From DATAJX01 sp964601735 (GTDB lineage Bacteria > Pseudomonadota > Alphaproteobacteria > UBA2136 > UBA6156): a stretch of DNA of 38,875 nucleotides. Each line of letters opens with the position of its first letter. The first letter of the stretch is position 1. The DNA is taken from assembly GCA_964601735.1 (NCBI GenBank), contig CAZROO010000013.1, positions 1 through 38,875 on the forward strand, written 5' to 3'. The notes beneath the pieces are model-generated. The model had not been told where the DNA came from. It was given only the letters and a program-made list of their open reading frames with translations, and did no database searches. Made by a program: the position numbers and the translations under genes. Of the stretch, positions 7,974 to 16,164 are shown piece by piece.

Positions 7974-8579
7974 ATGAGCAATCAATTCACCACCAACCCC
8001 CAGGCCCTCATCCAGCAAGGCATGGAAGGCATGAACCGCGAACTCCGCGACAACGGCTTCCTGCTTACGCGGGTCGAAGACGTGGTCAACTGGGCGCGGG
8101 CCGGGAGCCTCTGGCCCATGACCTTCGGCCTGGCCTGCTGCGCAGTCGAAATGATGCACGCCGCCGCCAGCCGGTACGACCTCGACCGCTTCGGCACCAT
8201 GTTCCGCCCGTCCCCGCGGCAGTCCGACCTGATGATTGTGGCGGGCACGCTCACCAACAAAATGGCTCCGGCGCTGCGCCTGCTGTACGACCAGATGCCC
8301 GAGCCCCGCTACGTCATCAGCATGGGCAGTTGCGCCAACGGTGGCGGCTACTACCACTACAGCTACGCCGTGGTGCGCGGCTGCGACCGCATCATCCCGG
8401 TCGATGTCTACGTCCCCGGCTGCCCGCCCACCGCCGAGGCGCTGGTCTACGGCATCCTGCAACTGCAAAAGAAAATCCAGCGCCTGCCGGTCTTCGCCCG
8501 CCGTGGCGAAGTCGGCCAGTATGCCTACAGGCCGGGCGAAGAACGCCCCTACAGCAAAGACGAAATGCACATCAGTTGA
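7974..8579 (+). CDS. nuoB: NADH-quinone oxidoreductase subunit B
   Basis: A 201-residue peripheral subunit (PSST homologue) carrying iron-sulphur cluster N2, next to the quinone site. The four ligands are visible: the tandem C55-C56 in FGLACCAVEMM, C120 in SMGSCANGGG and C150 in VPGCPPTAEAL. The glycine-rich GGGYYHYSYAVVRGCD stretch is canonical. The start at 7974 follows the palindromic repeat pair directly. The stop codon shares its last base with the nuoC start (TGATG), indicating translational coupling. Confidence 0.98.
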   Translation: MSNQFTTNPQALIQQGMEGMNRELRDNGFLLTRVEDVVNWARAGSLWPMTFGLACCAVEMMHAAASRYDLDRFGTMFRPSPRQSDLMIVAGTLTNKMAPALRLLYDQMPEPRYVISMGSCANGGGYYHYSYAVVRGCDRIIPVDVYVPGCPPTAEALVYGILQLQKKIQRLPVFARRGEVGQYAYRPGEERPYSKDEMHIS

Positions 8580-9250
8580 TGAGCGGCAAAATGACCTCAG
8601 CGGCTCGCCACATCGACGTCCTTCTCGACACCAAGGCGCTCGAAGGCATGCGCGGGCGCCTGGCAAGCATGTTCAGCGGCAGCGTCACTCTGGCCAACAA
8701 CGAGGTCACGCTCACGGTCGATGTCGACAAAATCGCCACTACGCTGCAAATGCTGCGCGACGACGCCCGCGCCAAATTCGGTATGCTGATTGATATCACC
8801 GCCATCGACTGGCTCGGCAAGCGTCCGGCAGGGCAACGCTTCGACGTCGTCTATCACCTGCTGTCCATCGCCTTCAACCAGCGCCTGCGCGTCAAGTGCG
8901 TGGCAGGCGAGGGGACCCAGGTTCCGACAGCCACCAGCGTCTTCGCCGCCGCCAACTGGTACGAGCGCGAGGTCTGGGACATGTTCGGCATCCCGTTCGC
9001 GGGCCACCCGGATTTGCGCCGCCTGCTTACCGACTACGGCTTCGAAGGCCACCCGTTGCGCAAGGATTTCCCGCTCGAAGGCAAGGTCGAGGTCTACTAC
9101 GACGCCGAACAAAAGCGCGTCGCCTACAAGCCGGTCGATCTGCCGCAGGAGTTCCGCCATTTTGACCGCCAGTCCCCCTGGGAAGCCATGACCGGCAACG
9201 CCAACCTTGCCGAAGCCGACAAACCGTTCTCTAACGAGGAATTCAAATAA
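8579..9250 (+). CDS. nuoC: NADH-quinone oxidoreductase subunit C
   Basis: A 223-residue peripheral-arm subunit (30-kDa homologue). The family signature is unmistakable: NWYEREVWDMFGIPFAGHPD, then RRLLTDYGFEGHPLRKDFPL. The start chosen overlaps the nuoB stop by one base; an ATG at 8591 is the alternative. nuoC and nuoD are separate genes here, unlike the fused nuoCD of enterobacteria. The stop TAA shares a base with the next small gene's ATG at 9250. Confidence 0.97.
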   Translation: MSGKMTSAARHIDVLLDTKALEGMRGRLASMFSGSVTLANNEVTLTVDVDKIATTLQMLRDDARAKFGMLIDITAIDWLGKRPAGQRFDVVYHLLSIAFNQRLRVKCVAGEGTQVPTATSVFAAANWYEREVWDMFGIPFAGHPDLRRLLTDYGFEGHPLRKDFPLEGKVEVYYDAEQKRVAYKPVDLPQEFRHFDRQSPWEAMTGNANLAEADKPFSNEEFK

Positions 9251-9546
9251 TGCTGAAGCTTCTCGGCCTGTTCATCCTCGTCTGCATCCTCGGCAGCCTG
9301 GCCGATGGCACCTTGTTCCGCCGTCATTACACCTACGGCGGCTATCCGGTGTACGAATCCGACACTTCGCCCACCGGTTACGCCGTGCGCCGCCGCTATT
9401 ACGACACCGAAACCAATACCACCTACACAGCCAGTACGCCGGTCTACATGGTGGCTGCGGCACCCGCCTATTACCGCCAGCCGCGCGGCACCGTTTATAA
9501 TGGTGCTTCTACCACCGAATACGGCGTCTACCCCCGGAGTTACTAA
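9250..9546 (+). CDS. Small Tyr-rich membrane or exported protein inserted between nuoC and nuoD
   Basis: A 98-residue protein I do not recognise. Residues 2-18 (LKLLGLFILVCILGSLA) form a hydrophobic signal anchor or signal peptide. The rest is polar and unusually rich in tyrosine, with patterns such as HYTYGGYPVYES, RRRYYDTETNTTYT and APAYYRQPRG. It has no lipobox. Its start overlaps the nuoC stop (TAATG), and its stop overlaps the nuoD start in the same way, so it is translated as part of the operon. Codon use resembles its neighbours. It is not a known complex I subunit. Confidence 0.7.
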   Translation: MLKLLGLFILVCILGSLADGTLFRRHYTYGGYPVYESDTSPTGYAVRRRYYDTETNTTYTASTPVYMVAAAPAYYRQPRGTVYNGASTTEYGVYPRSY

Positions 9547-10750
9547 TGGTCACCCGCACTGCAACCCTCACCGGCGCCGAAGGCCAACCCTTCACCCTCA
9601 ACTTCGGCCCGCAACACCCGTCCGCCCACGGCGTGCTGCGCCTGGTGCTGGAGCTCGACGGCGAAGTGGTCACCAAAGCCGACCCGCACATCGGCCTGCT
9701 CCACCGCGGTACCGAAAAGCTCATCGAGAATAAAACCTACATCCAGGCGCTGCCGTATTTCGATAGGCTCGATTACGTCAGCATGATGTGCCAGGAGCAC
9801 GTCTGGTGCCTCGCCATCGAAAAACTCCTTGGCATCGGCATGCCCAAACGCGCGCAGTACATCCGGGTGCTGATGTCCGAAATCACCCGCATCGCCAACC
9901 ACCTGCTGTGGGTCGGCTGCCACGCGCTCGATATCGGCGCAATGGCCGTCATGCTCTACGCCTTTAAAGAGCGCGAATTCACCTTCGACTTTTCCGAAGA
10001 AGTCTCCGGCGCGCGCATGCACGCCAACTACTTCCGCCCGGGCGGGGTGAATCGTGACTTGCCCGAAGGCTTCACCGCCAAAGTCCGTGCCTGGAACAAA
10101 AATTTCCGCGAAAAAGCTCTCCCCCAGTTGGAGAATCTGCTCACCGAAAACCGCATCTGGAAGCAACGCACGGTCGGCATCGGCGTGGTCACGCCCGAGC
10201 AGGCCCAGCAGTGGGGCTTCACCGGCGCCATGCTGCGCGGCAGCGGCTATTCGTTCGACCTCCGCAAGGCCCAGCCGTACGAGTGCTACAATGAACTCGA
10301 CTTCGACATCCCCGTCGGCAAAAACGGCGACAGCTACGACCGCTACCTCGTGCGCATGGAAGAAATGAAGCAAAGTATCCGCCTCATCGACCAGTGCCTC
10401 GACAAGCTCGAAGGCGAGTTGAAAGGCCAGCCCTGCAAAATCCAGAACTTCAAAATCAGCCCGCCCAGCCGCGATGAAATGAAGTCGAGCATGGAAGCGC
10501 TCATCCACCACTTCAAGTATTTTACCGAGGGCTTCCACGTCCCGGCGGGCGAAGTCTACGCCGCCATCGAAAGCCCCAAAGGCGAAATGGGCGTCTACCT
10601 CGTGTCCACCGGCGGGCCTAAACCCTACCGCGTCAAAATCCGCGCGCCCGGCTACGCCCACCTGCAAGGGCTCGACATGATGGCCAAGGGCCACATGCTG
10701 GCCGACGTCACCACATTAATAGGCACCCAAGACATCGTCTTCGGAGACAT
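9546..10750 (+). CDS. nuoD: NADH-quinone oxidoreductase subunit D (3' end in gap)
   Basis: The 49-kDa subunit, forming the quinone pocket with NuoB. The N-terminus carries LNFGPQHPSAHGVLRLVLELDGE with the quinone-site His pair, followed by DPHIGLLHRGTEKLIENKTY and LLWVGCHALDIGA. The sequence reaches IGTQDIVFGD, which in the family is within a few residues of the C-terminus, then enters the gap at 10751. The gene is thus essentially complete with only the last codons and the stop missing. An apparent continuation across the N block into the barrel protein is an artefact of reading through a gap of arbitrary length. Confidence 0.97.
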
Positions 10751-10850
10751 NNNNNNNNNNNNNNNNNNNNNNNNNNNNNNNNNNNNNNNNNNNNNNNNNN
10801 NNNNNNNNNNNNNNNNNNNNNNNNNNNNNNNNNNNNNNNNNNNNNNNNNN
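10751..10850. other. Scaffold gap after nuoD
   Basis: 100 N. It hides the nuoD stop and the start and signal peptide of the following outer-membrane protein. Confidence 0.99.
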
Positions 10851-11576
10851 TACGCCCAAAACGCGCCCAGTCCCCTCGAGCCCGGCCTCACGCTCGGCGC
10901 CTTCGGCGGCTATTACCGCTATAACGAGCCACCCAAATTCGCCGAACTCGAAAGCAAAACCCTCTACGGCATCAGCGGCGCGCTGCAAATGCCGATTCAT
11001 GCCGAAAGCTGGCAGGGTATAGGCCTGCGCATCGAAGGCCGCGCGCTTAATGCCACCGCCAACTACCAGGGCTCCGGTACCAGCAAGGACGAAAACAACT
11101 GGCTGGCCGAGGGCCGCCTGCTGGTGACGCGGGACTGGGCCTGGGGCGACCTCGCGCTCTCGCCCTATATCGGCTACGGCTACCGTTACCTGCGCAACGA
11201 CGGCGAAACCACCAGCACCGGCGCGCTGGGCTACACCCGCGAGTCGCAGTACCATTACCTGCCCGTGGGCACGTACGCCCGCATCGGCGCCGGGCCGGGC
11301 GACATCATCGCCCAGCTCGAATACGGCCAGCTCATCCGCGGCTACCAATTCTCCGCTATCGGGTCGGGCGTCAACAATACGCAAAACAATGGCTACCATC
11401 TCCGCGCGGCACTAGGCTACCAACTGGGCCATTGGACCGTCGGGCCCTACGGCGAATTCTGGAAGATCGATAACTCCAGCGTCAACTGCAGCAACAGTTT
11501 CTGCGGCTACGAGCCCAAAAATTTCACCCGCGAGGCAGGCCTGCAGGCCAGCTATCACTTCGGAGGCAGCAATTAA
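10851..11576 (+). CDS. Outer-membrane beta-barrel protein, 5' end missing
   Basis: The last 241 residues of a protein whose start lies in the gap. Alternating polar/aromatic strands are seen throughout: LTLGAFGGYYRYNEP, GIGLRIEGRALNATANYQ, LALSPYIGYGYRYLRND, YLPVGTYARIGAGPGD, HLRAALGYQLGHWTVGPYGEFW, and a final AGLQASYHFGGSN. This is the pattern of a monomeric porin-like or autotransporter-like barrel of about ten strands. A Cys-Ser-Asn-Ser-Phe-Cys pair may form a disulphide in a loop. It is unrelated to complex I, yet lies inside the operon on the same strand, and its stop overlaps the next ATG (TAATG). No specific family is recognised. Confidence 0.7.
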   Translation, partial: YAQNAPSPLEPGLTLGAFGGYYRYNEPPKFAELESKTLYGISGALQMPIHAESWQGIGLRIEGRALNATANYQGSGTSKDENNWLAEGRLLVTRDWAWGDLALSPYIGYGYRYLRNDGETTSTGALGYTRESQYHYLPVGTYARIGAGPGDIIAQLEYGQLIRGYQFSAIGSGVNNTQNNGYHLRAALGYQLGHWTVGPYGEFWKIDNSSVNCSNSFCGYEPKNFTREAGLQASYHFGGSN

Positions 11577-11989
11577 TGCCCACCATCCGCATCAACGAAC
11601 AAGTCACCACAGGCCAAACCACGCAGCCGCCCCATTCCGGCGAAGGCCGGAATCCGCGTCCCTTGTCGTGGCCGGAAGTACCGCCGCTGTTTTACGATGC
11701 ACAGCAGCAAAAAGCTTGGGTTTACATTATCGCTAACAAGCCCAATGGCACGCTCTACACCGGCTTTACCAAAAACCTGCCCGCGCGTATTTACCAGCAT
11801 CGCCAAGGCGAGGTAGATGGCTTTGCTAAAAAATACGGCTGCGACAAGCTGGTCTATTTTGAAGGCTACGATTTGATTACCAATGCGATTACTCGCGAAA
11901 CCAACATGAAAAGCTGGCCGCGCGTCCGCAAGATTCGTCATATTCTGGCGGTAAACCCACAGTGGGATGATTTGTATGAACAACTCTAA
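11576..11989 (+). CDS. GIY-YIG nuclease with palindromic-repeat-encoded and NuoE-like N-terminus
   Basis: 137 residues in three parts. Residues 1-15 (MPTIRINEQVTTGQT) look like a copied NuoE N-terminus: QVTTGQT reappears in frame at the first readable codons of nuoE (12121), with 19 of 20 bases identical. Residues 18-34 are encoded by the palindromic repeat (PPHSGEGRNPRPLSWPE). Residues 47-137 are a free-standing GIY-YIG domain: VYI (49-51), LYTG (60-63), catalytic-type R71 and E108, and the ending NPQWDDLYEQL. The GC content is visibly lower than in nuo genes. The domain is widespread in alphaproteobacteria with unknown substrate; DNA cleavage is inferred. It uses the TAATG overlap that probably once served nuoE. 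Confidence 0.85.
   Translation: MPTIRINEQVTTGQTTQPPHSGEGRNPRPLSWPEVPPLFYDAQQQKAWVYIIANKPNGTLYTGFTKNLPARIYQHRQGEVDGFAKKYGCDKLVYFEGYDLITNAITRETNMKSWPRVRKIRHILAVNPQWDDLYEQL
11634..11653 (+). repeat. Palindromic element inside GIY-YIG gene 1
   Basis: ATTCCGGC-GAAG-GCCGGAAT, preceded by CCGCCCC and followed by CCGCGTCC. The similarity to the copy in the second GIY-YIG gene continues downstream through CGTGGCCGGAA, beyond the hairpin. Confidence 0.9.
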
Positions 11990-11996
11990 GTCTAAC

Positions 11997-12020
11997 ATGA
12001 CGTGGGTGCTGGCCTTCGCC
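11997..12020 (+). CDS. Possible start of a small ORF cut by a gap
   Basis: ATG at 11997 followed by codons for MTWVLAFA, then the gap. This could be the beginning of another small exported cargo protein, or part of a rebuilt nuoE leader. Eight codons cannot decide; there is no clear ribosome-binding site. Confidence 0.15.
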
Positions 12021-12120
12021 NNNNNNNNNNNNNNNNNNNNNNNNNNNNNNNNNNNNNNNNNNNNNNNNNNNNNNNNNNNNNNNNNNNNNNNNNNNNNNNN
12101 NNNNNNNNNNNNNNNNNNNN
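12021..12120. other. Scaffold gap before nuoE
   Basis: 100 N hiding the nuoE start. If GIY-YIG gene 1 captured the original nuoE start, the replacement start should lie here. Confidence 0.99.
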
Positions 12121-12750
12121 CAAGTCACCACCGGCCAAACGCCCCACGCCCTGGGCCTCAACCTCTCGTGGACGGCCGCCGAGCAAAAGCTGGTGAAGAA
12201 CATCCTTTCCAAGTACCCGGAAGACCGCTCTCGTAGCGCCACCATTCCACTGCTCCACTTGGCCCAGCGCAAATGCGAAGGCTGGCTGCCGGTCGATGCC
12301 ATGCAACTGGTCGCCGACACGCTGCAACTCCCGTACATCCGCGTCTACGAAGTCGCCAGCTTCTACACCATGTTCAACCTCAAGCCGGTAGGCAAATACC
12401 ACTTGCAGGTCTGCACCAACTGCTCGTGCCTGATTCGCGGTTCCGACGCCGTCCTCGATACCATCAAACAGGAACTCAACATCACCAACGGCCAAACCAC
12501 CGAAGATAAAATGTTCACGCTCACCGAGGTCGAATGCCTCGGCGCCTGCGTCGCGGCCCCGATGATGCAAGTGGGCAGCGGCAGCTACTTCAGCAACCTC
12601 AACGCCAAAAAAACCACGGCGCTCATCCACCATTTAAAATCAGGCAGGCCGGTCGATGAATTCATCGATACCCCGCCTGCCGCGGTCGACCCCCTCACGC
12701 TTGCCGGTACCAACAATGTTACCCCTCCCAACCCCCCAAAAAGAAAGTAA
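12121..12750 (+). CDS. nuoE: NADH-quinone oxidoreductase subunit E (5' end in gap)
   Basis: The 24-kDa subunit holding [2Fe-2S] cluster N1a. 209 residues are visible. The thioredoxin-like domain begins near KLVKNILSKYPEDRSRSATI. Cluster ligands are present: a CxxxxC in VCTNCSCLIRGSD, with an extra central Cys compared with the usual CTTTPC, and the ECLGACVAAPMMQ pair. YEVASFYTMFNLKPVGKY is canonical. The first readable codons encode QVTTGQT, matching residues 9-15 of the GIY-YIG ORF upstream. A proline-rich tail of about 25 residues (TPPAAVDPLTLAG...NPPKRK) follows the normal C-terminus. Confidence 0.96.
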   Translation, partial: QVTTGQTPHALGLNLSWTAAEQKLVKNILSKYPEDRSRSATIPLLHLAQRKCEGWLPVDAMQLVADTLQLPYIRVYEVASFYTMFNLKPVGKYHLQVCTNCSCLIRGSDAVLDTIKQELNITNGQTTEDKMFTLTEVECLGACVAAPMMQVGSGSYFSNLNAKKTTALIHHLKSGRPVDEFIDTPPAAVDPLTLAGTNNVTPPNPPKRK

Positions 12751-12755
12751 CCCTC

Positions 12756-13031
12756 ATGGCCAAAAACCAATCCCAACCCCAGCGCAACGCCCAACGTAAT
12801 GAAGCTGTCACCACCATTTCGCTCATCATCGTGGCGTACTTCCTCGGCATCTTCACTTACATTACCGCCAGCCATAGCTGTGCCATGCCCACCAGCGGCG
12901 AAGCTGGCAAAATCTGCGCCTACAAGGCCAAGGCCGACACCCACCTCGGTAACTTCCCCCAATACACCGCCTGGCTGGAACAGAACTTCCACGTCGGTGT
13001 AAGCTACTTTGAGCAAAAGCTTCACGGCTAA
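12756..13031 (+). CDS. Small single-helix membrane protein between nuoE and nuoF
   Basis: A 91-residue protein not recognised as a known family. A polar, Gln/Asn-rich N-terminus of 16 residues is followed by a single membrane helix (TTISLIIVAYFLGIFTYITA, about 19-38), then about 50 residues with two cysteines (HSCAMP and KICAYKAK) that could pair in the periplasm. It ends in a predicted amphipathic helix (FPQYTAWLEQNFHVGVSYF). It starts 5 bp after nuoE, so it is co-transcribed. Composition matches the nuo genes, arguing for long residence. Confidence 0.65.
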   Translation: MAKNQSQPQRNAQRNEAVTTISLIIVAYFLGIFTYITASHSCAMPTSGEAGKICAYKAKADTHLGNFPQYTAWLEQNFHVGVSYFEQKLHG

Positions 13032-13055
13032 TTAACAACTAAAAGGAGAACGCCC

Positions 13056-13394
13056 ATGACCCGCACTTACTATCTAATCCCCGCCATCCTTCTGGCTGGC
13101 TGCGCGGGCATGGGCGGTGCCCTCAACGTCCAGCAAATTGGCAAGGACAGCTACACCGTGCGCGCCACGTCCGAAAAATCCGCCAGCGCCGCCAAGCAGG
13201 CCGCGCTGTCCGAAGCCAACAGCTTCTGCGCCAAGCAAAAGCGCAACGTGCAACTGGTTAAGGAATACGGCGGCACCGAAACCGACACCGGCGAAAAGTT
13301 CGACGACGTCACCTTCCTCTGCGTCCCCAACGGCGACAGCGATTTCGTCCGTGTGAAGCCGGACGTCATGCAAACCGCCCCAAAAAGCGAATAG
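13056..13394 (+). CDS. Lipoprotein between nuoE and nuoF
   Basis: A 112-residue predicted lipoprotein. The signal peptide MTRTYYLIPAILLAGC ends in a lipobox (LAGC) with the lipidated Cys at residue 16. The start is secure: an AAAAGGAGA Shine-Dalgarno lies about 8 bp before the ATG at 13056, the best in this part of the operon. The mature part contains VRATSEKSASAAKQAALSEANSFCAKQKRNVQLV, a pattern seen in small periplasmic lipoproteins where a Cys in the helix pairs with a later one (here TFLCVPNG). The function of that group is unknown to me. Membrane-anchored; no known link to complex I. Confidence 0.75.
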   Translation: MTRTYYLIPAILLAGCAGMGGALNVQQIGKDSYTVRATSEKSASAAKQAALSEANSFCAKQKRNVQLVKEYGGTETDTGEKFDDVTFLCVPNGDSDFVRVKPDVMQTAPKSE

Positions 13395-13401
13395 CGAGCC
13401 G

Positions 13402-14674
<1,273 letters not shown>

Positions 14675-14685
<11 letters not shown>

Positions 14686-15133
14686 CCAACAAGCCGCCGA
14701 AGCCATGCAACTGTTCTTCACGCTCAAAGGCCGCCTGTCGCGCCTGCAATATTTCCAGCTCTGGCTGGTGCTGGTGGGGGTCAGCGTCGTAGGCCGACTG
14801 TTTTTCCTGTTGCTCACGCTTATCTTCAGCCCGCTGGTCATCGGCCTGCTTTCGCTGGTCTTTATCGCCCTGGCGGCCCTCATCATGGTGGCCCACATTT
14901 GCCTGGCGGTGCGCCGCTGGCACGACCTCGACTGCAGCGGCTGGTTCACGCTGCTAAGCCTGGTGCCGGTGGTTAATGTCATTGCCATGCTGGTGTTGTT
15001 TTTCGCGCCCGGTACACCGGGCCCCAACCGCTTCGGGCCTAATCCGCGCGCAACGGTTAAGCCCGTTCGTCCTCAACATGTTAAGCTACCTAAAACGTCT
15101 GTACGCAACCCCCAAAGGAGAAAACGTCGATGA
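14675..15133 (+). CDS. DUF805 membrane protein 1 between nuoF and nuoG
   Basis: A 152-residue protein with the DUF805 pattern: an N-terminal LFFTLKGRLSRLQYFQLWL, several membrane helices, and the hallmark VRRWHDLDCSGWFTLLSLVPVVN followed by PGTPGPNRFGPNP. DUF805 proteins are small inner-membrane proteins of unknown function. The last 25 residues are strongly basic (RPQHVKLPKTSVRNPQRRKRR). It starts within the nuoF coding sequence, implying coupled translation, and overlaps the second DUF805 gene by 4 bp. Confidence 0.85.
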
Positions 15134-15654
15134 AACCTTTAGAATATTTCTTCAATCCATACGGCCGCCTGCCGCGGCTCGATTACGCCATGTCGATGGC
15201 GGCCATGTGGGCCATTATCTGCGTTGCGGGTGAGTTCGGCGGCATGAAGGTGGTCGAACCGCTGGCCCTGTTCCTGGTATTCCCGTCCATGTGCCTCGGC
15301 GCGCGCCGCTGGCACGATTTCAACCGCTCCGGCTTCTGGTGGTTTTTGCGCTTCGCCACCATCCCGGCCTTCGCCCTCATGCCCAGCATCTACACCTATT
15401 TCCTCGTGCAGGTCACACCGCTGGTCATGCTGCTTGTCGAATGTATTATCCCCGGCAGCATCACCGCCAACCGCTTCGGCCCGGCGCCGGTGGGCATCGC
15501 CGCGCGCTTCAAGGCCCGCCGCCGGTCCTCGGGGGCAGGGGCGGCAACCACTGCCCGCAGGGCCACACCCATGCCGGTGGCCGCTAAAAATCCCTCCCGC
15601 CCAAAGGCTAAAAGTGCTAAGCCCAAACCAACAATGAAGAAGAAAAAGAAGTAA
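15130..15654 (+). CDS. DUF805 membrane protein 2 between nuoF and nuoG
   Basis: A 174-residue second DUF805 protein, paralogous to the one before it: YFFNPYGRLPRLDYAMSMA at the N-terminus, ARRWHDFNRSGFWWFLRFATI in the middle and ITANRFGPAP at the end of the domain. About 55 further residues form a Pro/Ala/Lys-rich tail ending in KKKKK, probably cytoplasmic. A good Shine-Dalgarno (AAAGGAGAAA) precedes the ATG at 15130. The tandem pair suggests local duplication and divergence. Confidence 0.85.
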   Translation: MKPLEYFFNPYGRLPRLDYAMSMAAMWAIICVAGEFGGMKVVEPLALFLVFPSMCLGARRWHDFNRSGFWWFLRFATIPAFALMPSIYTYFLVQVTPLVMLLVECIIPGSITANRFGPAPVGIAARFKARRRSSGAGAATTARRATPMPVAAKNPSRPKAKSAKPKPTMKKKKK

Positions 15655-15658
15655 ATCC

Positions 15659-16159
15659 GTGTCCCCGAACCAGGCCACTTCCTACTCTCCGCCTCATAGC
15701 GGCGAAGCCACTGTCCTGGCCGGGAAGCCGCTTCTTACTGGAGCGTCCCCGGCGAAGGCCTCGATGTCTTTGAGCGAGGCCCTGCTTTGTTCTCCGCCTC
15801 ATCCCGGCGAAGGCCGGGATACACGTCCGCTGCGCTGGCCGGAAATTCCACCGTTATTGTATGACCCAGCTAGTCAAAAGGCTTGGGTTTATATTATGGC
15901 CAGCAAACCAAATGGTATTATTTATATTGGTGTGACGAAGAATCTTCCCGCACGCATCTTTCAGCACCGGAATGAAGAAGTAGAGGGATTTACCCAAAAA
16001 TTTGGTTGCAAAACCCTCGTCTATTTCGAGGGCTTCAGTCTTGTCACCGATGCTATTGCACGAGAGAAAGCGATGAAAGAATGGCCCCGTGCCAGAAAGA
16101 TAAGATACATCCTGGCGGTTAATTCGGAATGGAACGACTTATATGAGCAGCTTGCGTAA
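15659..16159 (+). CDS. GIY-YIG nuclease with three repeat-derived segments at its N-terminus
   Basis: 166 residues from a GTG at 15659; a shorter form starting near the nuclease domain is possible. The first 45 residues come from two decayed copies of the palindromic element, and residues 45-62 from an intact copy (SPPHPGEGRDTRPLRWPE). From there on it is clearly homologous to GIY-YIG gene 1: QKAWVYI (73-79), IYIG (88-91), R99, E136 and the ending SEWNDLYEQLA. The nuclease part is A/T-rich relative to its nuo neighbours, which suggests later arrival. It lies 4 bp after the DUF805 pair and 5 bp before nuoG, so it is read with the operon. Target and activity are unknown. Confidence 0.8.
   Translation: MSPNQATSYSPPHSGEATVLAGKPLLTGASPAKASMSLSEALLCSPPHPGEGRDTRPLRWPEIPPLLYDPASQKAWVYIMASKPNGIIYIGVTKNLPARIFQHRNEEVEGFTQKFGCKTLVYFEGFSLVTDAIAREKAMKEWPRARKIRYILAVNSEWNDLYEQLA
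15687..15820 (+). repeat. One intact and two decayed palindromic elements in GIY-YIG gene 2
   Basis: Intact: ATCCCGGC-GAAG-GCCGGGAT at 15801-15820, flanked by CTCCGCCTC and ACACGTCC. Decayed copy 1 near 15687-15720: the left flank CTCCGCCTCATAGCGGCGAAG is recognisable but the right arm is lost. Decayed copy 2 near 15740-15765: CCCCGGCGAAGGCCTCGATG. All three are in the same orientation. Confidence 0.7.
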
Positions 16160-16164
16160 CAACA

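Noticed and set aside
9546..11576. A single 676-codon NuoD-barrel fusion protein
   Set aside because: The frame crosses 100 N of arbitrary length. NuoD ends normally at IVFGD and the barrel is unrelated, so they are two genes.
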